A DNA stretch of 64,000 nucleotides from Nitrosomonas sp. (GTDB lineage: Bacteria; Pseudomonadota; Gammaproteobacteria; Burkholderiales; Nitrosomonadaceae): positions 1,777,308-1,841,307 of the forward strand of contig CP091135.1 of NCBI GenBank assembly GCA_021582655.1, written 5' to 3'. The number at the start of each line of letters is the position of its first letter. Within the stretch, counting starts at the first letter, position 1. This document shows, one piece after another, positions 1-9,478 of the stretch. Under the pieces are notes generated by a model. That model did no database searches. It saw only the letters and a list, made by a program, of their open reading frames with translations, and had not been told where the DNA came from. The position numbers and the translations under genes are program-made.

Positions 1-63
1 TACCGTCCCCAGCAGCAACCCTCCCAATACCGCCAAAGCCATCCTCGGCCATAGCTTCTTCAT
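1..63 (-). CDS. Exported or membrane protein, N-terminal fragment cut by window edge
   Basis: Only the first 21 codons are inside the window. They read as a basic start (MKKLWPR) followed by a hydrophobic, glycine- and leucine-rich run (MALAVLGGLLLGTV), as in a signal peptide or N-terminal membrane anchor. A strong ribosome site (GGAGGGAGAG) lies just before the ATG at 63. It is downstream of rpsT on the same strand. The rest of the gene is outside the window, so no function can be given. Confidence 0.6.
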   Translation of the reverse strand, partial: MKKLWPRMALAVLGGLLLGTV

Positions 64-192
64 CTTCTCTCCCTCCTTTGGGTTCCGTTATTTGCTCTTT
101 CTACTGACTTATTTTGTTCGTAACCATTAAAATCTCAAAAACCACTCAAATCAATATTGATTCCATATCTAACTAAAACCATTTATAACAAA

Positions 193-456
193 TTAGCTCA
201 TTAATTTAATAGCGGCATTTAAGCGGCTTTTACAGCGCGCAGCCTTATTCTTATGAATAATTCCTTTTCCCGCAATCGAATCGATTGTACTCATTGCATT
301 ATTAAAAACACCCTGAGCGGTAGCTTGATTTTCTGACAGAATCGCTTTTCTGACAGACTTAATCGCAGTACGCAATTTTGATCTTAAACCAACGTTATAT
401 ACTCTCCGTTTGGTAGCTTGCCTTGCACGCTTTTTTGCTTGAGCGCTGTTAGCCAT
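193..456 (-). CDS. rpsT: 30S ribosomal protein S20
   Basis: This 87-residue basic protein has the S20 pattern: an N-terminal [13 protein letters not shown], rich in Lys and Arg, then helical segments ending in [18 protein letters not shown]20 binds 16S rRNA in the 30S body and is needed for efficient initiation. The length matches the family. The ATG is preceded by AAGGAA at good spacing, and a candidate sigma-70 promoter lies about 35-65 bases upstream. It is transcribed alone or with the cut exported-protein gene that follows. An AT-rich palindrome at 149-162 lies downstream but has no GC-rich stem, so I do not call a terminator. Confidence 0.97.
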   Translation of the reverse strand: MANSAQAKKRARQATKRRVYNVGLRSKLRTAIKSVRKAILSENQATAQGVFNNAMSTIDSIAGKGIIHKNKAARCKSRLNAAIKLMS

Positions 457-491
457 AAAATTCCTTAATGCTAATAATAATGAAATCCGCG

Positions 492-520
492 ATATTACGT
501 TCTTTTAAGCATCTTTGCAA
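492..520 (-). promoter_or_regulatory. Candidate sigma-70 promoter of rpsT
   Basis: On the minus strand TTGCAA (515-520) and TAATAT (492-497) are separated by 17 bases, each matching the consensus at 4 of 6 positions. The predicted start would give a leader of about 30 bases before the rpsT ATG. The rest of the 457-729 interval shows no gene. Confidence 0.45.
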
Positions 521-729
521 GAAAACTAATATGCGAAATGTAGTGAACAAATAACCTGTCCAGAGCTATAACGCATGATTATTGACCGGCCAGTTGAGAT
601 TCTCATACGGCAATCGAACACATGCTAAAACTCAAATAGTCACCCGAGTAGTCAAAAATTCTCCCATGACTCACATATATAAAAATGAGAACACTACCCT
701 TTTTCCTCTCATCTGCTCACATAAAAGAA

Positions 730-1278
730 TCACAAACACCCATCTATTTTAGCAATGCGTGATCTCCCACTGCTACTTAAAATAATATCACGCCCAATAC
801 CCGAAGGAGCTGGTTTCGCCGGGCACAACGTGATGGTTCCGGACTGAAATCCACCGCTGGTTAATTTTGGAATACCCTGCTCATCAAAAGAAATATAATT
901 ACTGACATTGGAATTTCCAGAAAAACTGTAACCTACTGCAAGTGGTGGCATTGTGGTTATTATCGGTTCAGCACTACCAGCATTGGCATTATTATCCGAA
1001 TCAACAAATACGATCCAACCTTGACTCCAGTCACCGGAGCTTGCGCAAGTCGTGTTATCAGAGCTTTTACAAATTGCCACACGTGTATTACGCTTTATAG
1101 CTTCGGATCTCGCCAGAGACAGATGTTGCATCAAAGCATTTGAATAACTGTTCAAGCGACTACTCAGGGTAAATTGGCTTAACGAAGGCACCCCTACAGC
1201 TAACATGATTGTCAGTATAGACATTGCAATCAGCAGCTCGATTAACGTAAACCCACGGAAATCAGAATAATTACACAT
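730..1278 (-). CDS. fimT: Type IV pilus minor pilin of the FimT/GspH type
   Basis: The 182-residue product begins with a class III prepilin signal: a short leader ending in Gly9, cleavage before Phe10, then FTLIELLIAMSIL with the conserved Glu5 of the mature pilin. This hydrophobic helix is followed by a beta-rich domain typical of GspH/FimT proteins. It would be processed by prepilin peptidase PilD and join the pilus-tip priming complex. It is the last gene of the leftward minor-pilin operon, 15 bases after pilY1. In Pseudomonas the fimT/fimU gene leads the cluster; here it ends it. The exact paralogue (FimT or FimU) cannot be decided by eye. Confidence 0.88.
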   Translation of the reverse strand: MCNYSDFRGFTLIELLIAMSILTIMLAVGVPSLSQFTLSSRLNSYSNALMQHLSLARSEAIKRNTRVAICKSSDNTTCASSGDWSQGWIVFVDSDNNANAGSAEPIITTMPPLAVGYSFSGNSNVSNYISFDEQGIPKLTSGGFQSGTITLCPAKPAPSGIGRDIILSSSGRSRIAKIDGCL

Positions 1279-1293
1279 ATCAATGACTTAGTC

Positions 1294-4200
1294 TTATTGC
1301 TGAAGATACCAGTACGCTCTAGCTTTATAGCTGCTTGTTGGATCCGAAGGTAAAACATCTTTACCTTTGAGGTTGTTCTCTTCGCATTCTGCGTCAGATA
1401 ACATGCATTCATTAGATCCTCCAGAAATAATAAATGCCGTTGTATATTCTTTCCCTGTAGTCACATTATTTACGGTTACCATTCCGCTGATTGGCGATAA
1501 TCCCAGCCCTCCTCCAGTAATTGGCGCAAATCTTTTTACCCCGACAGCACTTCCATCCAGATAATGAAGATTATAAACACGCGCCAATCCCAAATTTGAT
1601 CCACAACTATCCTCGGCAGGATCAGTAGGCGCATGGGTACTAAAGATTACCACCCCTCTTACTACAATTGCAGAAGTTACTACTTGTTCTTTAGCATGAT
1701 TAGCAGTGGTTCCAAATTGCAAATACCAACCTTTCTTAGCAGCCAACTGATCACTTGACGGTGCAACCGCACTATCCGGCTCAATCGCCACTAACGAATT
1801 CATGCACGCTAACGCTTGCGATTGACAATTAGCTGCTTCGGACGCCCACCATGTTAAATCAGACGGTTTATCTTTAATCATAAAAAAAGCATTATTAACA
1901 CTTGTTGTTGTGATATGACTTAACAGCGGATGCTCACGATCACCAGAACCAACTAAAACATAATTAAAATTCTGGGTTACCACAACCTCTGGCGCAAACA
2001 AAAACTTGCGATTAGCAACCCCTCCAGGACAATTTGTTGTACTACACCCAAGCGCTGCAATTTTTGTAATCGTCCAATTCGAAGGTGTCGCCACTCCCAT
2101 AGAAATTCGATAAATATTACCTCCAGTATCAACGACATATGCGTATTCAGCCAATCCTGATATTGCATTTGGTACGACTGTAATATCTCCTGCCACACTA
2201 CGATCTGTCGCTAACGTTGTTAGAAGTGTGCCATTACTCGCATCCACTACAAAAATCTTGTTACCTTTAGGTGTCGAACAGGTATTCAAGTCATTAGCAC
2301 CATCACCATCTTCGCAAGTGTCATAGCCTCCACCAAAAATTAACATTGGTAACGGAGTTGTACCCGATACATAACCTGATGATCTAATATTAATCGCAGC
2401 TGACCAGGTTTGCCCGATACCGTTAAAGTCACTCGAAGTGCATCCAATATCATCCATCAGATTGGGACATCCTTGTCGCCACTTAAAACCAGGATTTGTT
2501 GGCGTACTAACATCAAACGCATAAATCATTCTCCCTCCGCGCCGCTGCGTGGCATATAGCCAAACTGCACCACCATTTTGATATGCTGTAGTCCGTCCAT
2601 CAAAAAAATATGGTTTTGCTGTCGTACCATTTGTACTCGGAAAAATAATAGCAGGAGTATTGTCATATAATCGCTTGAGTTTCCCATAGTGTTCTGGCGC
2701 CACAAATGACCACAATTCACTACCAGGTGCAAAAGAACCGATATTGCTTGTTTGATTACCATTAATTGCATGTAATGCGCCATCTCCAGCTCCATAGAAA
2801 ACCACTACGCCCGTGCTTCCACCATAATCAATTGCAACAGGACGAGAATGCACAACATCCCCATGCACGGAGGGTCTCATCTCAGAAGTATTTCCGTTTA
2901 TATTTTCATCCTTAACATCACTACCACGAACCCAATTAATGAGATCAGTACGTTTAGAACTATTCGTTACATTAAGCAGTACCTGAGTTATCGTTGAATT
3001 GGCGTCATTAAAATTCGTTAGTGAATTACAGTTATCTGGATCACAGGTTTTCATATTACGCGACGTGGGATTAATTGCCCGCAGCATATAACCGGCTGCT
3101 CCTTTTTCTACAACCTCTCCATCCGGGGTATTAGAAAACTCTGAGTTTGTAATAGCCGAGCAACTTCCTCGAGAGGAAAACGACCAATAAGTATCCAAAT
3201 TAGTTGTAGCGGGTGTCCAAAAGCTTCTCGCACATTGCGTTATAAACCCAGAATTATCATTAACAATCGGTTGATTATTTGCATCCACCAATCTTAGTTT
3301 TACTTCGTTGTTAACAGAACTCGCTTCAAATTTGTACTGCTTAAGATTACCTGTCCATCGAGGGCTCCCATTGGAGTCCGGACGAAACATGCCAAGAAAT
3401 ATCTGGTTTAAATAAGTACCCTGCGCATTGACACTTAGTGGAAGGCTTGCTGAAGCAAAGACAGTATCCACAGACTGTATTTCTGAAAAAATATTATTCA
3501 ATGCAGTAGAAACCTCTGCTCCGCCATCTGCTGAAGAATTCACTGCAAAATACTTCCCTTTCCCTTGATTCGCCATACTTTTTAAGAGTGCAGTAAATCC
3601 AGGCCCCTGTCCCGTTAATTTTGGATCCACATCAATAGTGTAGGTAATGATTTTAGTCGAAGACTTCGTGACCATAAATCGCGCCCACTCGTCCCCTGTG
3701 CCCGATTGTGAGCCGCTAGGCGATAAAGAAATTTGCGTTGTTACACCACCTGCCGCCGATAGTTTCGAGTTCGCAGTAGCAGTATCAGAACTATTATCCT
3801 GCACAGGACCGTTGCTAATGTAGATAATATAATTCTTTTGACAACCCGAGCTTACTGGATTCTCATAAACCGTATCACCAGACGAAGTGAACGCATTGCC
3901 TTCAAGAGCATATATTGCCTTGGAAGCCGAAACTCCAGTGACATTACCGGCATAATCCCGCTTAGCTTTATTATGCCCCGCATAAGCGCTCATTCCGGAA
4001 AAATAATAATATGCTTCCGTCATTGCTAATCCCAGCTTGCCATTATTCGATTTATCGTTCAAAACATGCAGGCTATTGACCAAATTTTGATAAAGCACTT
4101 TGTTACCCGCATTCATCGGACGCACCGCTGCGCGTATATATCCTCCATCAGGATTACTATTTCCCGCGCCAGTCTCACTAAACATCATCAAACCCACTCT

Positions 4201-4431
4201 AAATTTATTGACATCCAGACCTGCTAATACACTTGCAAGTGCATTTATCTCATTGGTAAAGGCAGCGTTCCAGTTGGCAGTATTATCAAGTATAATTAGT
4301 ACGTTAGGGGCATCATTGATATTTTTTGGTGTAACTCCGGTGAACAAATCAATATCATCGGCTACTAAGCTGCTAATCACCAAAAACGAACCTGTTAAGA
4401 CCAATAAGAATTTCTTTAGCACGAATAACAT
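1294..4431 (-). CDS. pilY1: PilY1-type pilus tip adhesin
   Basis: With the start at 4431 the protein has 1045 residues and a clean signal peptide (MLFVLKKFLLVLTGSFLVI... ending VADD). The longer frame from 4461 would put 10 residues before this and overlap pilX. The N-terminal third has a von Willebrand A-like fold pattern (NVLIILDNTANW), with the metal site reduced from DxSxS to DNTAN. The C-terminal half is the PilC/PilY1 beta-propeller, with an acidic loop (CEDGDGANDLNTC) resembling the calcium site that controls pilus retraction in PilY1 of Pseudomonas. It would sit at the pilus tip and take part in adhesion, surface sensing and twitching. Neighbouring minor pilins support the call. Confidence 0.93.
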   Translation of the reverse strand: MLFVLKKFLLVLTGSFLVISSLVADDIDLFTGVTPKNINDAPNVLIILDNTANWNAAFTNEINALASVLAGLDVNKFRVGLMMFSETGAGNSNPDGGYIRAAVRPMNAGNKVLYQNLVNSLHVLNDKSNNGKLGLAMTEAYYYFSGMSAYAGHNKAKRDYAGNVTGVSASKAIYALEGNAFTSSGDTVYENPVSSGCQKNYIIYISNGPVQDNSSDTATANSKLSAAGGVTTQISLSPSGSQSGTGDEWARFMVTKSSTKIITYTIDVDPKLTGQGPGFTALLKSMANQGKGKYFAVNSSADGGAEVSTALNNIFSEIQSVDTVFASASLPLSVNAQGTYLNQIFLGMFRPDSNGSPRWTGNLKQYKFEASSVNNEVKLRLVDANNQPIVNDNSGFITQCARSFWTPATTNLDTYWSFSSRGSCSAITNSEFSNTPDGEVVEKGAAGYMLRAINPTSRNMKTCDPDNCNSLTNFNDANSTITQVLLNVTNSSKRTDLINWVRGSDVKDENINGNTSEMRPSVHGDVVHSRPVAIDYGGSTGVVVFYGAGDGALHAINGNQTSNIGSFAPGSELWSFVAPEHYGKLKRLYDNTPAIIFPSTNGTTAKPYFFDGRTTAYQNGGAVWLYATQRRGGRMIYAFDVSTPTNPGFKWRQGCPNLMDDIGCTSSDFNGIGQTWSAAINIRSSGYVSGTTPLPMLIFGGGYDTCEDGDGANDLNTCSTPKGNKIFVVDASNGTLLTTLATDRSVAGDITVVPNAISGLAEYAYVVDTGGNIYRISMGVATPSNWTITKIAALGCSTTNCPGGVANRKFLFAPEVVVTQNFNYVLVGSGDREHPLLSHITTTSVNNAFFMIKDKPSDLTWWASEAANCQSQALACMNSLVAIEPDSAVAPSSDQLAAKKGWYLQFGTTANHAKEQVVTSAIVVRGVVIFSTHAPTDPAEDSCGSNLGLARVYNLHYLDGSAVGVKRFAPITGGGLGLSPISGMVTVNNVTTGKEYTTAFIISGGSNECMLSDAECEENNLKGKDVLPSDPTSSYKARAYWYLQQ

Positions 4432-4451
4432 AGAGATCCCGTTCGTGATTA

Positions 4452-4961
4452 TTATGAACATGACGACAAATCGTATTCACTCAATGTCAATTGTTTGCTA
4501 ATGCCTTGTTTAGCAGTAACCAAAGCTCCTGTTGCTTGGTTCTGAGCTGTAACCTCAATTTCCCACAAGGTTAAATAATCCACTGAATTTGCAATATTGG
4601 AATTTTGTCCACTGCTATCTTCTTCCTTAGTACTTGATGGCGCCAATCCTGCTCTAATGCAGAGCGGAGCTTTTATCGTCACTAAATAATCAATGATGTT
4701 ATCCTGGTCGATATCAATTTCAATTGTCTCTGGATAATTCGCAGAATCAATCGCCGCGAAATTCAAATTGATCGTTTGCTCGATAGCCATATTTGCTGCG
4801 GCAATGGCTTCATTGCGATATTGCATGTTGCTCACCGCCTTGAGATTACCACCACTTAGTGAAAAAGCCGATATCATCAACAACGTTATAGAAACTAAAA
4901 TAATCAAACCGACAATCAAGGTAGCGCCACTTTGATTCGAAGTTATTGCGTAGTTATTCAT
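4452..4961 (-). CDS. pilX: Minor pilin PilX
   Basis: The 169-residue protein has the PilX N-terminal pattern: QSGATLIVGLIILVSITLLM, a hydrophobic helix following a Ser-Gly processing site, then NxQYRNEAIAAANMAIEQ. PilX is a minor pilin of the tip priming complex that recruits PilY1. Its ATG overlaps the pilW stop by four bases, so translation is probably coupled. A C-terminal region with two cysteines could form the usual disulfide-bonded loop. The start was kept because the TIR of the helix is correctly spaced. Confidence 0.88.
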   Translation of the reverse strand: MNNYAITSNQSGATLIVGLIILVSITLLMISAFSLSGGNLKAVSNMQYRNEAIAAANMAIEQTINLNFAAIDSANYPETIEIDIDQDNIIDYLVTIKAPLCIRAGLAPSSTKEEDSSGQNSNIANSVDYLTLWEIEVTAQNQATGALVTAKQGISKQLTLSEYDLSSCS

Positions 4962-5989
4962 GGTCTTTCTCTTCTTCCGGATGGATTCACGAGTCGAACA
5001 TAGCTGCTGTATACGTGTCGCATATACCCGTCGCTAAAAGGGCCCAGTGTGGTATCACCCAGTCGATAAGTTTTACCATCGACATAAGCTACAGAGGCTT
5101 CCAAGTTACGTGCTAATACGTGCATCTGTACCGCGACCACTTGAGCCCAGTCCAATGCCGTACAAGCGATACAATCATCAAAAACGTCCGGACTTCCGTC
5201 ATTATCTGTATCACGACCATACTCAAACTTAATACTTTGTATTCCCTCAATCAGAGGTTGCGCGGATTTCATCGTCACACTGTCGCCACTTTTGCCGAAA
5301 TCAGCGCGCATCAGTGTCGGAATACCATCATTCGAAACAGAAGAATAATTCCGCACATAAAAAATAGAGATAATGATTTTTCTTTTATCAGCCATGGTCG
5401 TACAATTTTTTTTGTAAACCACTTTATTTCCGGTGGCATCAAGAATTGGCTTATTTGCAGCACCTGGATCGTAATAACCAGTTGCCCCAGTATCCGAACA
5501 ACCCTGTGTTTGCAAATACAGTTTGTTTGCATCATAGTTCTCACAATTTACCGCATCAGCAATGCATGTGTTTGCGTAACGAACTACCAATACATCGGAG
5601 TTAGCTTGTTTATTTGCGACAATACCACCGCATTCACTGGGCACGCCAATTCCATTCGCATACCCCTGAACCGGGATTAGATACATATCGTCTGTGTCCG
5701 TGGCACTCCAATCCGCAAATGCGATACATGGATTAGGAATATTAAGCGGTGCAGTAACAGATGGCAGTGGAGGTGCAAAAGAATCCCAGAAACCCGCATG
5801 CCATAATTCTTGCTGCAATAACTGTATGGTAAATCGTCCATTCTCAATCTGCCGGTTGATTTTGGCGAGCTCAGCGTTACTTCGTGTGATATCAAGATAT
5901 AAAGCAAGTACACCGGTCATAATAAACATACCAATAGCTACCGAGATCATCAATTCGAGTAAAGAGAAACCGCTGTGGCGACCATTCAT
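4958..5989 (-). CDS. pilW: Minor pilin PilW
   Basis: A 343-residue pseudopilin with a short leader (MNGRHSG), cleavage before Phe8 and FSLLELMISVAIGMF as the processed N-terminal helix with Glu5. The large C-terminal domain with several cysteine pairs (for instance ENY, NCTT and DDCIACT segments) fits PilW, the largest of the minor pilins. It acts with PilV and PilX in the periplasm and inner membrane to prime pilus assembly. The gene overlaps pilX by four bases and follows pilV after 35 bases, which supports one transcript. Confidence 0.9.
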   Translation of the reverse strand: MNGRHSGFSLLELMISVAIGMFIMTGVLALYLDITRSNAELAKINRQIENGRFTIQLLQQELWHAGFWDSFAPPLPSVTAPLNIPNPCIAFADWSATDTDDMYLIPVQGYANGIGVPSECGGIVANKQANSDVLVVRYANTCIADAVNCENYDANKLYLQTQGCSDTGATGYYDPGAANKPILDATGNKVVYKKNCTTMADKRKIIISIFYVRNYSSVSNDGIPTLMRADFGKSGDSVTMKSAQPLIEGIQSIKFEYGRDTDNDGSPDVFDDCIACTALDWAQVVAVQMHVLARNLEASVAYVDGKTYRLGDTTLGPFSDGYMRHVYSSYVRLVNPSGRRERP

Positions 5990-6024
5990 AGCAACCTGAT
6001 AATAGATATTTAATTAATGGATTA

Positions 6025-6603
6025 TTATGGCGATGCGAGATCTGCGATACGAATTACTGTACTCATGGCTCTACGACACAAGTCATTGATACATTTTGAG
6101 TTATCACTATCATACATACCCGATGCACAATGAGATGCAGGAGCGGCAACTGGTGTCAAACCTTGCCATACTACCGTGATCATAAATTGCTCACCTGTCC
6201 CCAGGTCTTCGATACAGCCTCGTGCACCGATCATGGCACCAACATTTGCCGAAGAAGATGATTGCTCGCTAGCCCCCTTAAGTGCACTGCTCCACTGACA
6301 TGCATCATAACTTTGGCCGGCCCCAACACAACTACTGGGTTGATCGTCATCTGCGCCAAGCGGAAAGGCCGTTACATACAACGCAGCATTAGCTCGATTA
6401 GCGGAAAGCCTATTTGCCATGTCCTCCAGTAAAATTAACGCTTGCACACGTTGATAAGATTCAAGTTCCGATAATTGCAAACGTGCTTGCAAACCAGCCA
6501 ATCCCAATAATCCAACCGCCAGAATGGCTGTAGTAACCAGCACCTCCATCAATGAAGCGCCTCGCACAAAAAAAGGAAAACAAAAATCGCGGACTGCTTT
6601 CAT
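6025..6603 (-). CDS. pilV: Minor pilin PilV
   Basis: The 192-residue product carries a longer than usual leader (MKAVRDFCFPFFVRG) before the processed N-terminus ASLMEVLVTTAILAVGLLGL, the PilV signature in which Ser-Leu-Met-Glu replaces Thr-Leu-Ile-Glu. The following LAGLQARLQLSELESYQRVQA is typical of PilV. Several cysteines in the C-terminal half probably form disulfides in the periplasm. It lies six bases after pilE on the same strand. Assignment rests on the N-terminal motif and operon position. Confidence 0.9.
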   Translation of the reverse strand: MKAVRDFCFPFFVRGASLMEVLVTTAILAVGLLGLAGLQARLQLSELESYQRVQALILLEDMANRLSANRANAALYVTAFPLGADDDQPSSCVGAGQSYDACQWSSALKGASEQSSSSANVGAMIGARGCIEDLGTGEQFMITVVWQGLTPVAAPASHCASGMYDSDNSKCINDLCRRAMSTVIRIADLASP

Positions 6604-6609
6604 TGTTAC

Positions 6610-7014
6610 TTACCACTTATTAGCAGGAGTTTTTACTCCCTCGCTATTGAGGGTCAGATTCCCGTCACTCACCTGAATACCAATTGAAGTAAAAGTAAGT
6701 GTATAAGTTGGAACTACTCCAGCGCCGATATCGATCGTATAACTGTATTTACTGTTTACATCCGTTGGCAACGAATACCCACTCGCTTCCATAATCGCTT
6801 TACTCGCATAATTCCGATTGGTTAACAGAAATTGTTGTTGCCAGTTAGCAATGGTCATCATCTCGGATTGTGCTGCTGCACGATTCCCTCGAATCATGTA
6901 TTGTGTATAAGAAGGGTACGCAACAGCCGCCAAAATACCAACAATAGCAACTACAATCATTAATTCGATCAATGTAAAACCATATTGATTCTCTGAAACC
7001 CCATTTATTTTCAT
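6610..7014 (-). CDS. pilE: Type IV pilin PilE, minor pilin of the pilY1 operon
   Basis: A 134-residue pilin with leader [12 protein letters not shown], cleavage before Phe13, and mature N-terminus [20 protein letters not shown] followed by [20 protein letters not shown], a hallmark of PilE-type minor pilins. The ribosome site AAGGGG lies eight bases before the ATG. It is the first gene of the operon that runs through pilV, pilW, pilX, pilY1 and fimT. Because major pilins usually have their own locus and a C-terminal disulfide loop, which is absent here, a minor role is more likely than the main fibre subunit. Confidence 0.88.
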   Translation of the reverse strand: MKINGVSENQYGFTLIELMIVVAIVGILAAVAYPSYTQYMIRGNRAAAQSEMMTIANWQQQFLLTNRNYASKAIMEASGYSLPTDVNSKYSYTIDIGAGVVPTYTLTFTSIGIQVSDGNLTLNSEGVKTPANKW

Positions 7015-7141
7015 TTTATCAACCCCTTAAAAACCAATTATTTACAGCAGATTTTCTCGGATTAACGGTTTGATGGGTCAATAACTTTAGTTTTGTGACC
7101 CTTATCTGTACTTTTTAGATAAAAAACTTTAATTAATCATG

Positions 7142-7157
7142 CAAGCAATATTGCTTG
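7142..7157. repeat. 16-bp perfect palindrome upstream of thiO
   Basis: CAAGCAATATTGCTTG is self-complementary and lies 19 bases before the thiO ATG in the divergent pilE/thiO region. It could be an operator for a dimeric regulator. There is no T-run to suggest a terminator. Confidence 0.4.
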
Positions 7158-7176
7158 ATCATTAACGTATACACAT

Positions 7177-8256
7177 ATGAAACCAGACATCATTGTGATC
7201 GGTGCCGGAATCATCGGACTTGCCACTACTGAGCACTTACTTAGGCAAGGTGCCAACGTAATGTTGATAGAACGCAATTTAGCCGGTCACGAATCATCAT
7301 GGGCAGGCGGCGGTATTTTGGCACCGCTGCATCCGTGGAACTACACTAATGAAGTCACACTTCTTACAAGCTATAGTGCCATGCAATTTTCTGGATGGGT
7401 TTCTAGCTTACGCGAGAAAACCGGGATTGATGCTGAGCATGAAAAATCGGGTATGCTAGTGTTGCCACCTTATGATGAGGCTGCCGCACGGCATTGGTGC
7501 TCGCAACAAAACATCAAATTTGAATTTAGTACGATATCGAAGGGTTGGTTCGATAATGATACGAAGAAATACGAACCAGCATTGTTTCTCTCTGATGTTG
7601 CACAAGTGCGTAACCCTAGATTGATACACGCACTTTATTTGCGCATAGTGCAGCTAGGTGGAAAAATCATTGAAAATTGCGCAATCAGTAAGTTGCATAT
7701 AGAACAACAGTACGTCCAATCGGTCACAACAACCTGCGGTGAATTCTCAGCTGATTCTTACGTGGTCAGCGCCGGTACCTGGAGCGAAGCGATATTAGGC
7801 GATTATGCACTGGGACTGAAAATTAGGCCGGTTAAAGGACAAATGTTGCTATTTAAGTATGACTCACCGCCGACTTCTACGATCCTGGTTCGGAATGATA
7901 CCTACCTTATCCCAAGACGTGACGGTCATCTACTTGTTGGCAGCACACTGGAAGATTCCGGCTTTAATAAACAAATAACCGACACAGCAAAAAAATATTT
8001 ACTCACTCAAGCTTGTACTCTATTACCATCACTCGACAAACAAAAGATTATACGACATTGGGCTGGACTACGTCCCAGCTCCCCAGGAAATATTCCCACG
8101 ATTGGCCGGCATCCAGAAATTCGCAACTTATTCATTAACAGTGGCCATTTTCGTTATGGCGTTACCATGGCTCCCGCCAGTGCAGAAATTTTAACCAATG
8201 AAATTACGGGGAAAGGTCAACCCTTCGATATATCCCCTTATCAATGGCGACAATAA
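7177..8256 (+). CDS. thiO: Glycine oxidase ThiO (FAD-dependent)
   Basis: The 359-residue protein starts with a dinucleotide-binding Rossmann motif (IIVIGAGIIGLATTEHLL) and the acidic end of strand 2 (LIERN), then SSWAGGGILAPLHPW, which is characteristic of ThiO. The C-terminal GLRPSSPGNIPTIG and HFRYGVTMAPASAE segments close the FAD site of the DAO family. ThiO oxidises glycine to iminoglycine (dehydroglycine), which feeds the thiazole ring of thiamine in aerobes. No other thi gene is next to it; it converges on ispH with seven bases between. A related D-amino acid oxidase is the alternative, but the N-terminal motif favours ThiO. Confidence 0.88.
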   Translation: MKPDIIVIGAGIIGLATTEHLLRQGANVMLIERNLAGHESSWAGGGILAPLHPWNYTNEVTLLTSYSAMQFSGWVSSLREKTGIDAEHEKSGMLVLPPYDEAAARHWCSQQNIKFEFSTISKGWFDNDTKKYEPALFLSDVAQVRNPRLIHALYLRIVQLGGKIIENCAISKLHIEQQYVQSVTTTCGEFSADSYVVSAGTWSEAILGDYALGLKIRPVKGQMLLFKYDSPPTSTILVRNDTYLIPRRDGHLLVGSTLEDSGFNKQITDTAKKYLLTQACTLLPSLDKQKIIRHWAGLRPSSPGNIPTIGRHPEIRNLFINSGHFRYGVTMAPASAEILTNEITGKGQPFDISPYQWRQ

Positions 8257-8263
8257 ACCATAC

Positions 8264-9208
8264 TTAAGCTTTCGGTAACGGAAACACTACGGATTCAACT
8301 ACACCACTTAATTCTTCGATCATCACGTCTTCGCCAATTTGATCTGCGCCTATCTGTTTAAGGCGGGAGATGACTTGCTGCACCAGAATCTCGGGGGCTG
8401 AAGCCCCGGCGGTTATTCCGATATTTTTTTTGCCGACAAACCAGGATTCTTGTAATTGTTCTGCCCGATCGACCATGTAAGCTTCGACATTAGCATTTCT
8501 GGCAACCTCGCAAAGCCGATTCGAATTCGAACTATTCGGTGATCCGACCACAATCACCAAATCGCAATGCTTCACCATTTTCTTTACTGCGTCTTGGCGA
8601 TTCTGCGTAGCATAGCAAATATCATCTTTCTTAGGTCCGGTAATCAAAGGAAAGCGTCTTCTTAGCGCATCCACAATGCGCGCAGCATCATCGACGGATA
8701 ACGTAGTTTGCGTCACATACGCCAGATTAGCCTCATTCTTCACTTGCAAATTCTCGACATCCTCTTCGGTCTCAACCAAATACATACCCTTATCTTCACC
8801 CTCAATTTGCCCCATGGTTCCCTCCACTTCTGGATGGCCCTGATGGCCGATCATGATGATCTCTTTACCCTCCTTACGCATTTTGGCAACCTCAACATGA
8901 ACCTTAGTCACCAACGGGCAAGTTGCATCAAAAACTTTCAGTTTACGATCGGCCGCTTCACGGCGCACTGCATGCGATACCCCATGCGCGCTAAAAATCA
9001 AAATACTGTCTTGTGGAACTTCATCCAGATTTTCAACAAATACAGCCCCCTTCTTCTCCAGATTTTCAACAACAAACCGGTTATGCACTACCTCATGTCG
9101 CACATATATGGGTGCGCCATGCATGGTAAGCGCCCGCTCCACGATTTCTATCGCGCGATCTACGCCGGCACAGAATCCCCTAGGGTTCGACAGCAGTACT
9201 TTAATCAT
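8264..9208 (-). CDS. ispH: 4-hydroxy-3-methylbut-2-enyl diphosphate reductase
   Basis: The 314-residue protein has all landmarks of IspH (LytB): Cys13 in [20 protein letters not shown], the HEVVHN and [11 protein letters not shown] histidine motifs, the second cysteine in [11 protein letters not shown], and the third in [11 protein letters not shown]. The three cysteines hold the iron-sulfur cluster that reduces HMBPP to IPP and DMAPP in the last step of the MEP isoprenoid pathway. The ribosome site GGAGGAAA precedes the ATG. The usual partner fkpB is not upstream; the next gene is a divergent regB. Confidence 0.98.
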   Translation of the reverse strand: MIKVLLSNPRGFCAGVDRAIEIVERALTMHGAPIYVRHEVVHNRFVVENLEKKGAVFVENLDEVPQDSILIFSAHGVSHAVRREAADRKLKVFDATCPLVTKVHVEVAKMRKEGKEIIMIGHQGHPEVEGTMGQIEGEDKGMYLVETEEDVENLQVKNEANLAYVTQTTLSVDDAARIVDALRRRFPLITGPKKDDICYATQNRQDAVKKMVKHCDLVIVVGSPNSSNSNRLCEVARNANVEAYMVDRAEQLQESWFVGKKNIGITAGASAPEILVQQVISRLKQIGADQIGEDVMIEELSGVVESVVFPLPKA

Positions 9209-9478
9209 TTTATTTCCTCCAACGATAGAATTTGTCCGTAATTTATTTTTTGTATCCTAAACAACTGCTATTGCAGTATCTTGCGCTTCAATATGATGGC
9301 ATTCATCGGTTAGATGTAATTCAGTTCAAGCATGTGAGTCGAGTTATAAAAAATGCAAGAATGATATGAAATTATTGATGGCAGGTGAGATAGAATGGAC
9401 TAAGATTTTAGCCGAAAAAAAAATTGGTTACCATGCTCTTATACTGCAAATCCCCCGAATTCCTTTATTACCCTCAAA

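Noticed and set aside
149-162. AT-rich palindrome AATCAATATTGATT after rpsT
   Set aside because: Too AT-rich and too short for a terminator, and no T-run follows.
4100-4501. 133-codon plus-strand frame opposite pilY1/pilX
   Set aside because: It is antisense to well-supported pilus genes, has no ribosome site and no protein-like pattern.
5120-5680. 186-codon plus-strand frame opposite pilW
   Set aside because: Shadow of pilW; no start context and random-looking composition.
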